Assembly: GCA_031002005.1 (NCBI GenBank)
Contig: JARYHS010008074.1
Location: forward strand, 348,712,932-348,776,931
From: Vandiemenella viatica
Taxonomy: Eukaryota; Arthropoda; Insecta; Orthoptera; Morabidae
Length of the DNA: 64,000 bases
Reading direction: 5' to 3'
Below are positions 34,601 through 45,755 of this stretch, piece by piece. Each line of letters opens with the position of its first letter. Position 1 is the first letter of the stretch. Below the pieces are notes generated by a model. It saw nothing but the letters and a program-made list of their open reading frames with translations. It made no database searches and was not told the origin of the DNA. Both the position numbers and the translations under genes were made by a program.

Positions 34601-37600
34601 CATTCCATTATTGGTCACCTGAAATTAACCAAACCTGAAACCTTCGTTTCTGTAGTTGCATCTTCCTTCTTTTGGCTTCAACTGCTAAAAAGGCGACTAA
34701 ATGTAATATAGTACATAAACGATAATTACCTATCATTAATTAGTCCACATTATCCTTGCTATAATATTCGCACTTCATAAGCTATTCTTCATGTCCAGAA
34801 TCAAATTCTGGCAACAAGTCTTATTTAATCAATCTAAATAGTGTCAGTTTAGCTGTAGTATAATCCAAAACAGAGCTTTCCCCTCCGCTATGTTTAGCAA
34901 CTGCATCTTGCGACTGATGTGTTGCAGATGCCTCCCGGTGTTATGGAGCACTTTGAAACAGCAACCAGGGACCCCGCCTTCTTCCGCCTGCATAAGTACA
35001 TCGACAACCTGTTCGGAGAGCACAAGGACCTGCTGCCACGCTACACCAGGGAGGAGGTAGGCAAGAGTGAAGTGTTGAGCAATTAAATTAGAATTCCAGG
35101 GAAGTTTTTATATTTCACAGCTCACGAAAACTTATCGAGATTCATAGGACACATGTCTTTGATACCCACAGGACCGTATTCCACATGCAAGTCATCCTTC
35201 AGTCGAATTTTTTTCTAGCAGATATTTCTCTCTCCAATAAATCTATTTGCTTTCCAAGAAAGCATATAGATTTAATATTAAAGTTTCGGTTTGTGTTCTG
35301 AACATGCTGTTAGTAGAGCAGACAGTACATCTGCCGAACTTAATGGGGCAGATATTTACTAAAATGTATTTGCCATCTTAACAAGTAAAAAAATAGTTCA
35401 GGTTAAATATTTTTTTCAAAAAACCGCATCAAGGGGTTTGCAGTTTATAAGACTTGTGTTACTAGCCTTCGTAGTTGCAGGACGTAAGTAACACATGTTT
35501 AATTAAGTTAACTAAATAATTTCGGCAGGGACAACAAAAATGGTGTTTTAAAACAGATATATCTAGAATCTTTGTTTCCATAACGATAATTAATTCCATG
35601 TGCATTTCGCCTCTGTAGCCACTGGTTAACCTAACAAGGCAATAATACTGGTGGAATAAACCTGCAGTATAAGAGGTGAAATATGAACCACGGAAAGCTT
35701 CTAGCGTAGTTATCGTATACAAAGTATATTTTGCCAGAGCTAAAGGACGGGTGAAGGATGGCGAAAATCCAAGGTCGCGTTTTGAACCAGTCATATACAT
35801 CATCCAGTGAGATACCTCCTTTTCATTTTAATGTCAGGTAAGAACATTACCCCACCCTAATATAAGATCAATCAAAGGAAGATGATGACAGTATATCCGT
35901 ATTTTGTACGTCTTCCAAGTCCGTTATCGGATACCCAGACTGAAATCCATAGCAAATAGTAGTAATGAATATATAGAAATAAATAAGGTCATCAAATGTG
36001 AACGGGATGTGGTAAGTGTGACGCTATCTGCTGTTTGCAGCTGGAACTGCCCGGCACCAAGGTGGAGGAGGTGACTGTGGACCCACTGGAGACGTACTTC
36101 GAGTACTTCGACGTGGACCTGCTGAACGCTCTCGACGACACCGAGGAACTGCCCGACGTGAGCATCCACGCCCGAGTGCGCAGGCTCAACCACAAGCCGT
36201 TCACCTTCCAGGTGAAGGTGGAGAGCGAGCAGGAGCGCGTCGTCACCGTCAGAGTGTTCCTCGGACCCAAGTACGACTGGTTCGGACAGGAGATCCCCAT
36301 CAACGACAAGAGGCACTACATCATCGAAATCGACAAGTTCGTCACTAAAGGTCGGTCTCCACTTCTCACACTCTGATAGCATTTGCACTTTAAAATTGAT
36401 TTCATTCATCCATACCATTAAGGCACTTTAAATTAGATAATTTTCAAAAGTAAGAATTTGAAAGCATCGATTTTTTAAGAATAATTTAAACACCAAAATT
36501 GGTTAGTTAATCACGCTATTGACACCATTTCATCATGAGAAGTTCCATAAAGAAGTAGATAAAAGATTTAGATTGACAGGTGTTGCTGAGATTGGCAAAA
36601 CCTGTACTGACTAGTTTTGTATGTTTAGGAACAGACTTAAAACCAACAAAGTTCCGAACATTTCTGGCCCGCAAGTGATATCTTCCAGGAAACATCACTC
36701 TCAAAATGAGAAAATAAAGCGACCAATAAAAAGCCTCTTTTGTTTCATTATACTGAATTTATACATCTTCTAACGTTTCAACGAACTTTTAGTATGCCTC
36801 GTCATTTGTCTTTAATACAATTATCGTTGTATAATCCTCTTCAGTATATAGCTTACAATACACAGATATTTTGTTTTGATTTTTTTATTTAGTTTCATTT
36901 TTTCCTTTGATTTTTCAATGACGGAATCATTTCTCATGATCAGTAAATACTTCTGCTTTGGTACTGTCTACACTAATGACGTTTAACACCGAAGGCACTC
37001 TGAGTGGCTGACTATTGCTGTTGCAGTGAACGCTGGTAAGACCGTGATCGCCCGCAAGTCCAGTGAATCCAGCGTGACGATCCCCGACCGTGAGACGACC
37101 AAGGTGCTGCACAAGAAGGTCGAGGAGGCCCTCGCAGGAAAAGCCGCGCTCACAGTCAACAAGGTACTGATGCGCCGTAATGATAAATCATAAAGCTGAT
37201 GTCTTCCAGTAATTCAAACTACCTGTAGACTGTGATAGAGGATTTTTTTAAAAAAATCTGTTTATTTCCCTGGCGGAATCCAAAACAACGAATCACATTC
37301 GCTTGGGTAATCGCAGTGATTCGTTCCGAGTTCCGCTGGACTAATTTTCTAAATATCGTACCTCATTGATAGGTTTTACTACAATAGTCGGATTACATCA
37401 GTGTCTGACAAATAGTTTCTGAAACTATTATTACATACCACCAGTCCCGATTGCTCACTCTGCCGTTCTGTTGCAGGACGTGCGCCACTGTGGATACCCC
37501 GACCGCCTGCTGCTGCCCAAGGGCCGCCGTGAAGGCATGCCCTTCACCCTCTACGTCGTCCTCACTGACTACGAGAAGGATAAGGTGAGTACACAACGTT

Positions 37601-40535
37601 TCTGTGACGTTACATCAAAGAATCCTTTTTACTGCTGACGAATATCTCAAACCCCAGAAGTAATATACATTTTTTAATTACATAATAATCCCCACCCACA
37701 TACAATTATTCTGGAAAACAAATACCTTTATGTCATATGAATACTTATAAAGTAAGCACGGCTACTGCCTACATTTTAAGAGTTTCTTTTTCCAATTTTC
37801 AAGCCTCTAACCATACTAAAGTCCTTTTCTGCATCCTATATATTTCTATTCCATTTCAAGTAAATTGTAATTGCAAACGTATAGAATTCAAGAAAATACA
37901 TAGACTTCTGCAGTTGATCCTTCAGTTGCTGTTGCTATTGAGGTTTAAGGGCGCGTCGACAGCGGGGTCATTAGCGTCTTAACAACAACCGGCTTAGCAA
38001 TGCTCCTACCACTAACAATTTGAAATAGATGTGCTTCTAACTTCGACATATTTTGTACCTATAGTTGACACACATTCCACAATCCTAAAATAACATCCGG
38101 ATCAGAAAAGAATAAGAGCTGAGATCGATAGGAAACTTGGCAAAATGGGGAGTAAAAGTTTCTGTTCAGTCATGTCTTATGCAATCAGCTAAGCAGCAGC
38201 TGCAGAGAGTGCAGTGTGCTGGACCAAGCACTGCTGGTCTGTCAACACGACCTCCGGTCCCACTGTGTTTGTCCGCGTTTGATTACCTCGAACGCGGCTA
38301 GCCGTGGCGCTGTTATCGTCTGGGGACTGCCCAGCTCCACACTGTACTACTAATTACACTAATTGAACCCCACAAACTCTTTCCGCCCAGCAGTGCTGTT
38401 AGCCAATGCTTGCGTCACATATCATCAAGAGTGATGAATTACCTGCGACAAGATAAATTACCTATCGGTGGCAAATAAGTGGACTACTCTTTTTTTCTGG
38501 CACCTGCTGTTCCTAAAAGTGTCTCATCGCATTATGGTCAATCAATATTGTTGCTTCCATACGATCTACTTCAAAACTGAAGTAACTTACAGATGCTCTG
38601 GCACTTTATTTAAAAGAAAATGATATCACAAACAGAGCTCAGTTGAGTATATCTGATTATAACTTGGTGAGGCTGGAAAACGAGTGGTTAGTGGAACATT
38701 GAGTTACTACGTATTTGACCAGCGACAAAGTAATTGCTAGTGGGCACGAGGTTTACGTAATCATTCTTGATGGAGATTTTCACTCTCCAAATTAGTAATT
38801 TCATTCCTCCACTTAAATAACTTTAAATCAGTAAACATTTGTTTAACACTCTGCAACCCTTTCAAGCGAGCATAACGGCTTTTACAAACGAAGTAAAATT
38901 GGTAACAGCTTCTATGCTTTCTTCAAAAAAGACACATAGTGAATAACACTTTCATTTTTATCATTATTCATACATACATCATGGAACGAACAAACGCTTG
39001 ACACGAAACGAACTAGCAATGAAGATCTCTTGGCCCAAGTGGACTGGCTTCTTCTTGATCTAGGACCAGAAGACAATATAAGTTACCCCCTTGGTGCAAT
39101 TCTGGGTCTAGACGTCGCGTTTTCAGAAAAATGTATATTTTTATCAAAGCCCATCGTCTATGTTATCCTGCGTCTTTCCTCACACTCTTTCGATGTATAG
39201 AAACCCACCCAAATATAACGATCCCCAGTTTGGACAAATATTGAAGATGTCCAGATCAACAGCCCTGTAATTTCGGCTCCATTAAAACATTTCTTTCGCA
39301 AAAAAGAATATGGAACGTAGATAAGTAATATAATTTACATTAATTTATTGTAATGATATTGCTGTGACTAAGAAAAAAAACAACGTATAATGCATCTGTC
39401 TTGATAGAACCAACGAATTAGTTTGAAACAGTAGTCATTTTTCGTGTCTTTGATGAAGCTGATCTTCGTTCTTCACTTGCGGAAAGTTCGCGCCAGTGGT
39501 ACGGTGTAATTGGTAGTCTAAGCACGTAGTGTCGCAATGTGTCAAGTTCACGGGTGGGGACTCACCGCAGTAAACCACTGTACAGGGCCTGACACACATA
39601 TGTGAGACAATGCAGTCGTGCTACTGGCAATATTGCGCACCCGCCTCACTGCATTCTCGCGTATACAAAGACTCAATAGGCAGACGTAGATAGACTTGTC
39701 TCGGAAGTATGAAAGGCGAAGTGACGAGTTCAAACTTTGTCAGAATTTTACCTATCGATTTGAATTTTTTGACTCGATAAGGATCGAACCAGAAATACTG
39801 AACCAAATAGTTGTTTTAAAATTATGGAGCACGTTTTATTAATTCCCTCGCCCTGTAATCTAAAGAACACGGAAATGATCTTTTTTAATTGTCAGTGTTA
39901 ATTGTTTGAATAAATGGTTAGATACTTTCCTATTGATTAAGTGGAAAATAAATGTCTTCTCATATAACAATATCATAATTTGTAAGCTCGTTTCCCTGCT
40001 TTGCAATAATGCTGATATAGCATTATAGTAAGAAACTCTAAAAATAAGTATATCACACACTTGAAAGAAATCTTGGTGAGCTGACATTCAAGGAAGATAA
40101 AGCGTTTCGGCTAAACGTTCAAAATTATTTCTCCGGAACTTCATATCCTTCTTTTTTTCCCTTCTAAAACAAGAACGCTATGCATCATTTGCTTCCAATC
40201 CGTTTTCCTTACTTTTTTATTTATTAATTTATTACCATTTTGCTGTTAAAGTACCTACAATTATTCCTTTATTAGTTACCTCCTCTACGTTCCCCAGCAG
40301 TTTCCTCAACTTCCGCCCACTACTGTAATGCTCTGTGCGTTGTTCTCAGGTGAATGACCTGCCCTACGATTACGACTACGGTGGCTCTGTCAGCTACTGC
40401 GGTACCCTGGGCGAGCGCTATCCAGACGCCAAGCCCATGGGCTTCCCGTTCGACAGGCGCATCGACCAAGACGACTTCTTCACGCCCAACATCTACTACC
40501 GCGACGTCGTCATCACCTTCAAGGACACCCTCTAA
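24960..40535 (+). CDS. hemocyanin subunit, secreted, ten coding exons
   Basis: Exons 24960-25032, 27131-27264, 29359-29728, 31767-32173, 32590-32754, 34928-35056, 36041-36350, 37027-37163, 37477-37584 and 40350-40535 join with consistent phases into 672 codons. Residues 1-18 are a signal peptide ([18 protein letters not shown]). The order is all-alpha N domain (~25-150), copper domain (~155-425), Ig-like C domain (~430-672). Spacing to the Limulus and Panulirus proteins gives ligands H215, H219, H246 (CuA) and H365, H369, H405 (CuB). All are present, so reversible O2 binding in hemolymph is expected. Sequons are N190-F-T and N335-I-S. The signal peptide and intact histidines argue against prophenoloxidase and hexamerin. 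Embryonic hemocyanin is known from grasshoppers; the subunit type was not determined. Confidence 0.95.
25443..25637 (-). pseudogene. LINE reverse-transcriptase fragment in intron 1
   Basis: The minus-strand frame includes '[20 protein letters not shown]' followed by DPYRKG, a well-known segment near the end of jockey/CR1-type reverse transcriptases. It then drifts out of register ('[16 protein letters not shown]'). It is a short dead fragment, antisense to the hemocyanin gene. Confidence 0.75.
26975..27075. repeat. LINE-tail-like fragment in intron 1
   Basis: 'gtgtgacagacggacggaca' and 'gaaggtacggaaccccaaa' are characteristic of repeats related to 3' ends of RTE-type LINEs in insects, as far as I recall. 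It is short, with no coding remnant, and ends about 55 bp before exon 2. Confidence 0.35.
27131..27264 (+). CDS. hemocyanin exon 2: start of N-terminal domain
   Basis: Codes residues 25-69, beginning [20 protein letters not shown] and ending NNLQRYK. Acceptor is tttttcgtag, donor aag|gtgagt, phase 0. Composition is less GC-rich than the later exons. Confidence 0.93.
27985..28005. repeat. poly(C) tract in intron 2
   Basis: A run of about 11 C within AT-rich intron sequence. The same intron has a ~25-base T-run at 28660-28684, the tail of the SINE. Confidence 0.8.
28660..28883 (-). repeat. SINE family A in intron 2
   Basis: A well-preserved minus-strand copy with a ~25-base terminal T-run (the A-tail on its own strand). 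The body includes 'gcatcccggcactcgcctgg', B-box complement 'ggattcgaaccc' and head complement 'ttcacccaccacgctcggt'. The last tail segment 'gacgaggcgtaaagc' is missing. It is antisense to the hemocyanin transcript. Confidence 0.85.
29359..29728 (+). CDS. hemocyanin exon 3: N-terminal domain
   Basis: Codes residues 70-192. It includes '[19 protein letters not shown]' (86-104); a phenylalanine in this segment (F93 or F96) probably corresponds to the residue known to shield the copper site in Limulus hemocyanin (inference). It then runs through '[20 protein letters not shown]' and '[17 protein letters not shown]' to the sequon N190-F-T. Strongly GC-rich. Acceptor ggtgcag, donor ag|gtaaca, phase 1. 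Confidence 0.95.
30105..30258 (-). repeat. diverged SINE family A in intron 3
   Basis: The order 'gaattcggtcattg..aaaggaactaccctggaattc', 'gggattttggcaaatgatg', 'gaaaatctgaatgg', 'gttctcctgaatg' and 'cgctcatccat' follows the SINE A body on the minus strand. Many substitutions indicate an old copy. Confidence 0.55.
31201..31425 (-). repeat. SINE family A in intron 3
   Basis: Minus-strand copy from tail complement 'atggctatacgcctcgtcaa' to head complement 'taacccatcacgctcggt'. The B-box complement 'ggattcgagcacg' is slightly mutated. The copy lies 340 bp before exon 4. Confidence 0.82.
31767..32173 (+). CDS. hemocyanin exon 4: copper site A
   Basis: Codes residues 193-328. It carries the motif '[16 protein letters not shown]' with H215 and H219, and H246 in '[20 protein letters not shown]'. 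The 4- and 27-residue spacings match the CuA ligands of arthropod hemocyanins. Cys216 sits next to a ligand where crustacean proteins have another residue. Acceptor ttatacag, donor acc|gtgagt, phase 0. Confidence 0.97.
32590..32754 (+). CDS. hemocyanin exon 5: copper site B, first two ligands
   Basis: Codes residues 329-383, including sequon N335-I-S and '[20 protein letters not shown]' with H365 and H369. The acceptor tttcttttgcataag is less pyrimidine-perfect than the others but restores phase 0 and the family alignment. Donor aac|gtgagt. Confidence 0.95.
32833..33564 (-). mobile_element. deleted DNA transposon with ~60-bp TIRs in intron 5
   Basis: Ends are inverted repeats of about 60 bp. 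The left end has 'actttacaactttggaac' and 'tttattgagataacta'; the right end has complements of 'actttaaaactttggaat' and 'tttgttgagataactta'. The interior keeps a minus-strand transposase remnant (33400-32959) reading '[17 protein letters not shown]' and '[20 protein letters not shown]'. The position where Tc1/mariner-like enzymes have the last catalytic Asp (TPLD) is His here. With only ~730 bp and broken frames it is non-autonomous. Confidence 0.75.
33565..34927. other. remainder of intron 5, nothing recognised
   Basis: AT-rich with a T-run at about 33778-33789. A slightly GC-richer patch around 34290-34460 has no recognised identity. Confidence 0.4.
34928..35056 (+). CDS. hemocyanin exon 6: third CuB ligand
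   Basis: Codes residues 384-426: '[20 protein letters not shown]' followed by LHKYIDNLF with H405, 36 residues after H369 as in Limulus. This is among the most conserved stretches of arthropod hemocyanins. Acceptor tgttgcag, donor gag|gtaggc, phase 0. Confidence 0.97.
36041..36350 (+). CDS. hemocyanin exon 7: C-terminal Ig-like domain
   Basis: Codes residues 427-529. It opens with '[20 protein letters not shown]', followed by beta-rich sequence including '[13 protein letters not shown]' and '[13 protein letters not shown]'. The G-P-K-Y-D motif is typical of the hemocyanin and hexamerin C domain. Acceptor ctgtttgcag, donor ag|gtcggt, phase 1. Confidence 0.95.
37027..37163 (+). CDS. hemocyanin exon 8
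   Basis: Codes residues 530-575: '[20 protein letters not shown]' then [18 protein letters not shown] to TVNK, C domain. Acceptor ctgttgcag, donor aag|gtactg, phase 0. Confidence 0.93.
37477..37584 (+). CDS. hemocyanin exon 9
   Basis: Codes residues 576-611, with '[20 protein letters not shown]' and '[13 protein letters not shown]'. Cys580 probably pairs with Cys628 in exon 10 (inference from the family). Acceptor ctgttgcag, donor aag|gtgagt, phase 0. Confidence 0.95.
37585..40349. other. intron 9 (2.8 kb) with GC-richer blocks
   Basis: The longest intron. GC-richer blocks at about 38185-38420 and 39480-39680 stand out from AT-rich DNA and may be old transposon fragments or regulatory DNA. 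No coding remnant or terminal repeats were found. Confidence 0.35.
40350..40535 (+). CDS. hemocyanin exon 10: C-terminus and stop
   Basis: Codes residues 612-672, with '[20 protein letters not shown]' and '[20 protein letters not shown]' and ending ITFKDTL, then TAA at 40533-40535. This is the standard C-terminal end of hemocyanins. Acceptor tgttctcag. Confidence 0.96.
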   Translation: MNDLPYDYDYGGSVSYCGTLGERYPDAKPMGFPFDRRIDQDDFFTPNIYYRDVVITFKDTL

Positions 40536-40735
40536 AACCAGCAGCATCTCGACTCTGCCACCATTGCCCCCGAAAACGAAAATTCGTTGAGCTCTCATCG
40601 CTCAGCAAGTACTTGAATCTCTGTGAATCGTGCTTCGCTATAGACTTTTCTACTACCCAATGTTGATTACTGTTTTTCAGTGGTTTTATACCATGTAAAT
40701 CTTTCTTAATAAATACCTATATTTCTATTATTTTT
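40536..40735 (+). terminator. hemocyanin 3' UTR and polyadenylation signal
   Basis: About 170 bp after the stop codon, AATAAA lies at 40708-40713, followed by a T-rich segment ('attattttttcttctt') at 40727-40742 that fits a downstream element. Cleavage near 40730 gives a 3' UTR of about 200 nt. Confidence 0.7.
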
Positions 40736-40744
40736 TCTTCTTAA

Positions 40745-42930
40745 TTGTTTGAATCCCATACCTTTTCCGCACAAAAAAATTGAACAATCAGTTACTCATT
40801 TTACTCCACAAGCAGTAGTACACTGCGTAGGAGAATCTACATCTCTTTAAACTTTTTTTAGATCTCATTGTACAAAAGCCGCTTCAACTGAAAACTTTGT
40901 CAATCTATAAGGAAAAAAATAATAATATTTTACAATCTTGAAATATAGCACTCTTGCCAAAGTGTTTGTTAACATTATAAGTTACTGATAGTCACCGTAG
41001 TTTATATCAGTATAAACCATAAAAAGGATGGCACTTATAAAAATAGATAACTCAAGGCTTGGTTCTATGTATCAAATTTCCAAGAAAAACAACCATAAGA
41101 CACCAGAACAAGGCCACAAGACTGTCCCGCTGTTAGAATGGAAATAGTGATAGGTGTTGCCTCAAACGCAACAAACAAATAAAACTGAAAACAAAAATAA
41201 AGTCTATAGTTCACTGTCCGAAAGATGAAGGAATACGATTTATGGGAAAGGAAGTGGTAGATCGTCACCTCCTTTGCGATGAATCATATCGAAATGCCTA
41301 ATATCGGGAATAATTCGGAGAAATGAAATGTCCTGTAGATAAATGTAATAAAATAATACAGTGGCGTGAGAGAATGTTTAAAACATGAAGCATATTGATT
41401 TTTAATTTTCTTGGATGAGAATTTACTGACTATCACCTTAATTAATAGCACATCATGAAAATCAACCCACTGAACCAGTTCTGCAAAGTTATATACTTGA
41501 AAGAGAAACATAAATAAGTAATATAACAAGTATAAAAAGTTTACTTAATTAATTTTATTTCCTAAAAATATTGTATATTTATATTGTATTGTTACAGCTA
41601 TTACAGAAAACAAATCTTCAGTCATGAGTAAATTTCGAATTTCCACTATTCAATTTAGACTCAAAAATTAAAAGTTCTGTCTTTCAGCAAAAATAATGGT
41701 AGGAAATTAATAGATGCTTTTTTTTTCCTTCCTCTGAGGAAAAGTAAAAGTAATTTGCTGTGTCGTTTTTAGATAGCGTTGTTACATTCAGTATACATAT
41801 ACAAAGTTTAATAAAAACAATGGTTTATCAATAACCTTCCGAAACGTATGACAGTCGTTCATCATTTTCTCATGAAAATACTAATATGATTTTAGACACA
41901 TTTATATTTTTTACTTCTAATCGTTTGCAGCCGCCAAACTAACATTTTCAAAACTAATACAAAAATAAGTTATAATGAATACTTCGCTTGGGTTTCCTAA
42001 CAAGTGGTCACTTGTCCACTCGATACAGATTTATTGTTATTACTGGTGGCTGAGATAAAGTAATTTCTGTACACACTTACTTTTGCACTGCGCGTATTTT
42101 TACTTCATTTTTTTTTTCACCGCTAAGTATAATTTGTTTTATGATATTAAATTTGTTTACCATACCCCTCGATAATTTATTCCGGTTCCTAAGTCCCTAA
42201 CGAACAAATAATAAATTCCAGCACCATAGTGAGTGAAGTCGGCCTCTTTAATATTAATCTTCAATCCATACCTAGATATATATACTGTACTGATTAATTT
42301 GCTATTTACATTCCTGCATAATTTTAATCGTATTATATGTCATCTGGAAACGCCCTTTCTTCTTGTTGTAAACCAACAACAAGATCATTAATTAGTATAA
42401 CGAACATCTATGATCGCACTATTTAGTTTGGTCTCCATTGTGCTCGTAATTTGAGATATTTTTCTCGTAACTCATTAATTACATTTCACACCCTGAATAA
42501 ATTTTACTGATTTATAAACCACTTTCTTTCCTCACAGTCATTCCTGCTATGACTAAATATCAACCTCTCCGTCAACATATCTATTACTGAAGTCAAGTTC
42601 TCAATCCTACTTGTCTTTTCTCCTTCATGAATCTGTACTACTATGGCACATTTTATATTGTCTAGTTCGAAAGAAGTCTCTAGAGTCAATGTAAACAATA
42701 TTTACAGGAATGGTACCAACATTCCTTCACCATCCTTGCATTGCAGTCCCTAATCGTCTCAACACATCAATTATTTAATATTACCAATAAAAATTAATTG
42801 AATTTTGTACGTACGTAAAAAGAAAATCTAACCCAACACGAAAGTTCTTGATCGGAATTAGAGATAAAGGCATACAAATTAATTGCTTTACATTGCAATA
42901 TCATCTGCATTAAGAGTTCCTCAGCATAGT
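40745..42930. other. intergenic, no recognisable feature
   Basis: Very AT-rich sequence 3' of the hemocyanin gene. No coding signal or family repeat was recognised. Confidence 0.5.
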
Positions 42931-42979
42931 GGCTCGACGTCGACGAGGTGTAAAGCCATAAGTTAAAAAAAAAAAAAAA
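42931..42979 (+). repeat. SINE family A tail fragment
   Basis: 'ggctcgacgtcgacgaggtg' followed by 'taaagccataagtt' and an A-run of about 14 matches the last ~45 bp of family A. This is an extreme 5' truncation, as happens when reverse transcription stops early. Confidence 0.7.
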
Positions 42980-43370
42980 CATGTCGATATAGTCTTCTCT
43001 AACGGGACCTGAAACTAACAGAAATTACAAGAGTGAAACGAGACATAAAATCTATTTATAAATATCGGAGTCTAAGAACAGACTGAAATAGAGTTTATAA
43101 CACCGCCATAAAATACAGTAGAAGTAATTATGGTCACTCTTGGGTCATAGAAGTTGTTATTTATGTGAAAATTTTTGCTCTGATGAAGTTACTAATCAAC
43201 TTGAAGGAAACAGATGATATTTACATCAAACTGTTAAAGAGAAGAAAAGTTTTCACCGATTGTTGGGGTAAATAAAAGCAATCCAAAAGAAGAAACCACA
43301 TAATGATCACTAACACACGTATGGGAATGGAAATTTTTTTTTTTCTGTCATCAGTCTCTCGACTGCGAAT

Positions 43371-43440
43371 TCACTTCAGTCAAACGCCGGGATGGTTTCT
43401 TCAAAAGACCATGGATGAATTCCTTACCATGACATGCCCA
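43371..43440 (+). repeat. SINE family A body fragment
   Basis: 'cacttcagtcaaacgccggg' followed by 'atggtttcttcaaaagacc' and 'atggatgaattcctta' corresponds to the SINE A body. Head and tail are absent. Confidence 0.5.
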
Positions 43441-44439
43441 AAGTATACTTCTAGCCCTTACTAAAGAAAAGCGTTATTTGATAAAAGTTAATCAGATTCT
43501 TACACACGTATGATTTCATCTCTGTGCCCAACAATTTACTTTTTTTCTCCAGGCCTCAGTGTAAGCTATTCAGTGTGGTAGCTGTAGAGTGTTAAATGCT
43601 TTGATATTCAGGAGCCGTTGGTCACATTGCTTTTAATACGATGTTACAGGATATTTCAATAGAATTCGGCATCAGTGTAATATCTATGTGTATCGTCACG
43701 CTTCATTGCGTGCAAATTTATTTCGAGTGCTACAAATCGCCACTAATTGAACTTCGTATTTCAGTAACTTCTCACGCAGGCTATACTAAATTTTTATTGT
43801 TTATGTTGGTTTAAAGCTCTTCCATTAAAAAAATTTCTATAAAATTCTAAAATGTGAAAAATTACGAAAGAATTGGTAACATGTCTAACTGAAAATCAGA
43901 AGCAAGTCTCAAAAGAATCGGTGATATGATGCCCATTACAGCCAAGAGCCTTAACATGTGTCCATTCCAATACGTCAAGTTTGTTAAATAATAAGAGAAA
44001 GTTTACACGAAACGTAGGTGTCCACGAAATATACGCGTAATAATAAGTATGTGATAAAATTGTTTTTTTGTGTAGTTGATACTAGTATGCAAAAATAATT
44101 AATATTTATTCATTTTTGAAATTATACTTTTTTGAAACTTCTCCGAGACAGCTAAACATTTCCGTCAGTTTCAACAATTTCAACTAGTATAATAATAAAC
44201 AATAGAAGTGATTACCATTGGGAACATACGAATAAACTCTTATTATACTGATGTGTTACGGTAGCTTATTGAAAGAAGGGTAATTAACGTTCAAGATGGT
44301 ACAGTACATAGTCAATTACACGGGTCCTTTCGTAGCTCTTTTTTTTTAATAGCTGTGTTTGAATTTATAATAATAATTCAGAAATAAACTCTTTAAGAAA
44401 TAATGGCTCGGTAGGAAAAAGTGTCGGGGCACTCCTAGT
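43441..44439. other. intergenic, no recognisable feature
   Basis: AT-rich; nothing supported. Confidence 0.45.
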
Positions 44440-44725
44440 TTTTGTATTTTTCCTTTTTTTATGGATCTGTTCCTATTCTTCTAATTTTAGGTGCTATGGA
44501 AATGTTTTAAACCCGATCGCGCACATCATTTTTTTTCTACCACTCCTTGAAACTGCTATTAGTTGGTCAGATTTTATGGTAGTGGATGACCCACATTCAT
44601 ACTTCTGTATTATTCACAAAGCTTTTCTATATGCAATATTTGAAATAATGCTGTTTGGTACGTGTACGAACAGATTGCTTTATTTATTTATATGTATGTA
44701 AACTATGATGTAAAACACCTGACTG
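44440..44725 (+). repeat. diverged repeat, homologous to 49470-49745
   Basis: Shares an ordered series of segments with the later copy: 'gcgcacatcat..', 'ccttgaaactgctatta', 'ttctgtattattcac', 'gaacagattgctttat' and 'aactatgatgtaaa'. The later copy continues upstream into 'gcccgcgacttcgtcacgcg', a signature of RTE-related insect repeats, so this is probably the same family. Confidence 0.5.
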
Positions 44726-45599
44726 AATCACAAAGTCGATTTGTTACAGTTTGTACGACTTAAACCTTGTCACCGAGTTTATATGATTAATCGTTGTAAA
44801 CGTTGCTGATATCAAACTAAATTATTTTAATGGCATACCTTAAGTTTTCTGGGCGCGAAACCTATCATTGCTGTTTTTAGTAATGACACTTTTTGTGTAA
44901 GCCTATTTATACTAAATTATACATTTCTTTACTATAAGTTTCTTAAATGACATGTGCATTGGTATCAGATTTTGAACCTGAAATAAAGGAATTTTATGCT
45001 TTAAAATTCTGATTGGATGTGAGGGATACCCGCGGAATAAATTAAAACTATATTATTTTCAATGAAGTGGTGCTGAGTAATTTCCAGTGCTTTCAATACC
45101 CATTTCCTATGGCATGCTTCAAGTAGGTTAATCAAATTATTCTTCTGCTGATGGCCCCTCCTGTCGGAGTTTTGAAATAATTCCAGACATGTTGATTCTG
45201 AATTCTGGTGGTTGGAGCAAGAAACGGAGTGTTTTGATAACCTGTTGATTAAGTTGCTGTCTTCAGTTCGGATCCTGGTCTTGAACATAGTTTCCCGGAC
45301 CCTTAAACTGTCATTCATCTCTGGCAAAGCTTTGTTTCACACCAACACGACCTCGATGAAGATCATTCCCTCATTTCCAAACAATAGAAATAGAATATCG
45401 GTCTGTGCTTAGTAGTCCAAAGATAGACTGTGGTTGTAAGCAGTTTTTGTTGACTTTTAAAAGCAATATGAGCCATTTCAGCATAAATACCGAATATAGT
45501 GGAAGGTGATTAACAATCTTCTCAAGCCTGTCATTCAGAATGATGGATGTTCTATTGCGGACTCGGTTCATCAATCTGGATTTCGGTGTTCTATTGCTT

Positions 45600-45755
45600 C
45601 CCAAAATCATTCCAGGTGAAAGCGAGAATGGCTCCTTAACAAAGGCATGGTCTCTTTCCTTCCTATCAGTTGTAATACTTGTGCGTTCTGTCTCCATTCA
45701 TTCGGGCGATCACGTAATTTCTCTTCTGGAGTTAATCTTCAATGCCTAACGGACC
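45600..45755 (+). repeat. decayed SINE family B body and tail
   Basis: 'cattccaggtgaaagcgaga' then 'atggctccttaacaaaggca', 'tctctttccttcc' and 'gtgcgttctgtctcc' follow, with many changes, a SINE body I recall from grasshopper genomes. The head is missing or unrecognisable. Assignment rests on memory of the family and on similarity to 52955 and 62130. Confidence 0.35.

Noticed and set aside
35924..36418. 164-codon minus-strand open frame
   Set aside because: It is the reverse complement of hemocyanin exon 7, whose GC-rich codons create antisense open frames. The same applies to antisense frames at 29329-29643, 31802-32257 and 40320-40598.
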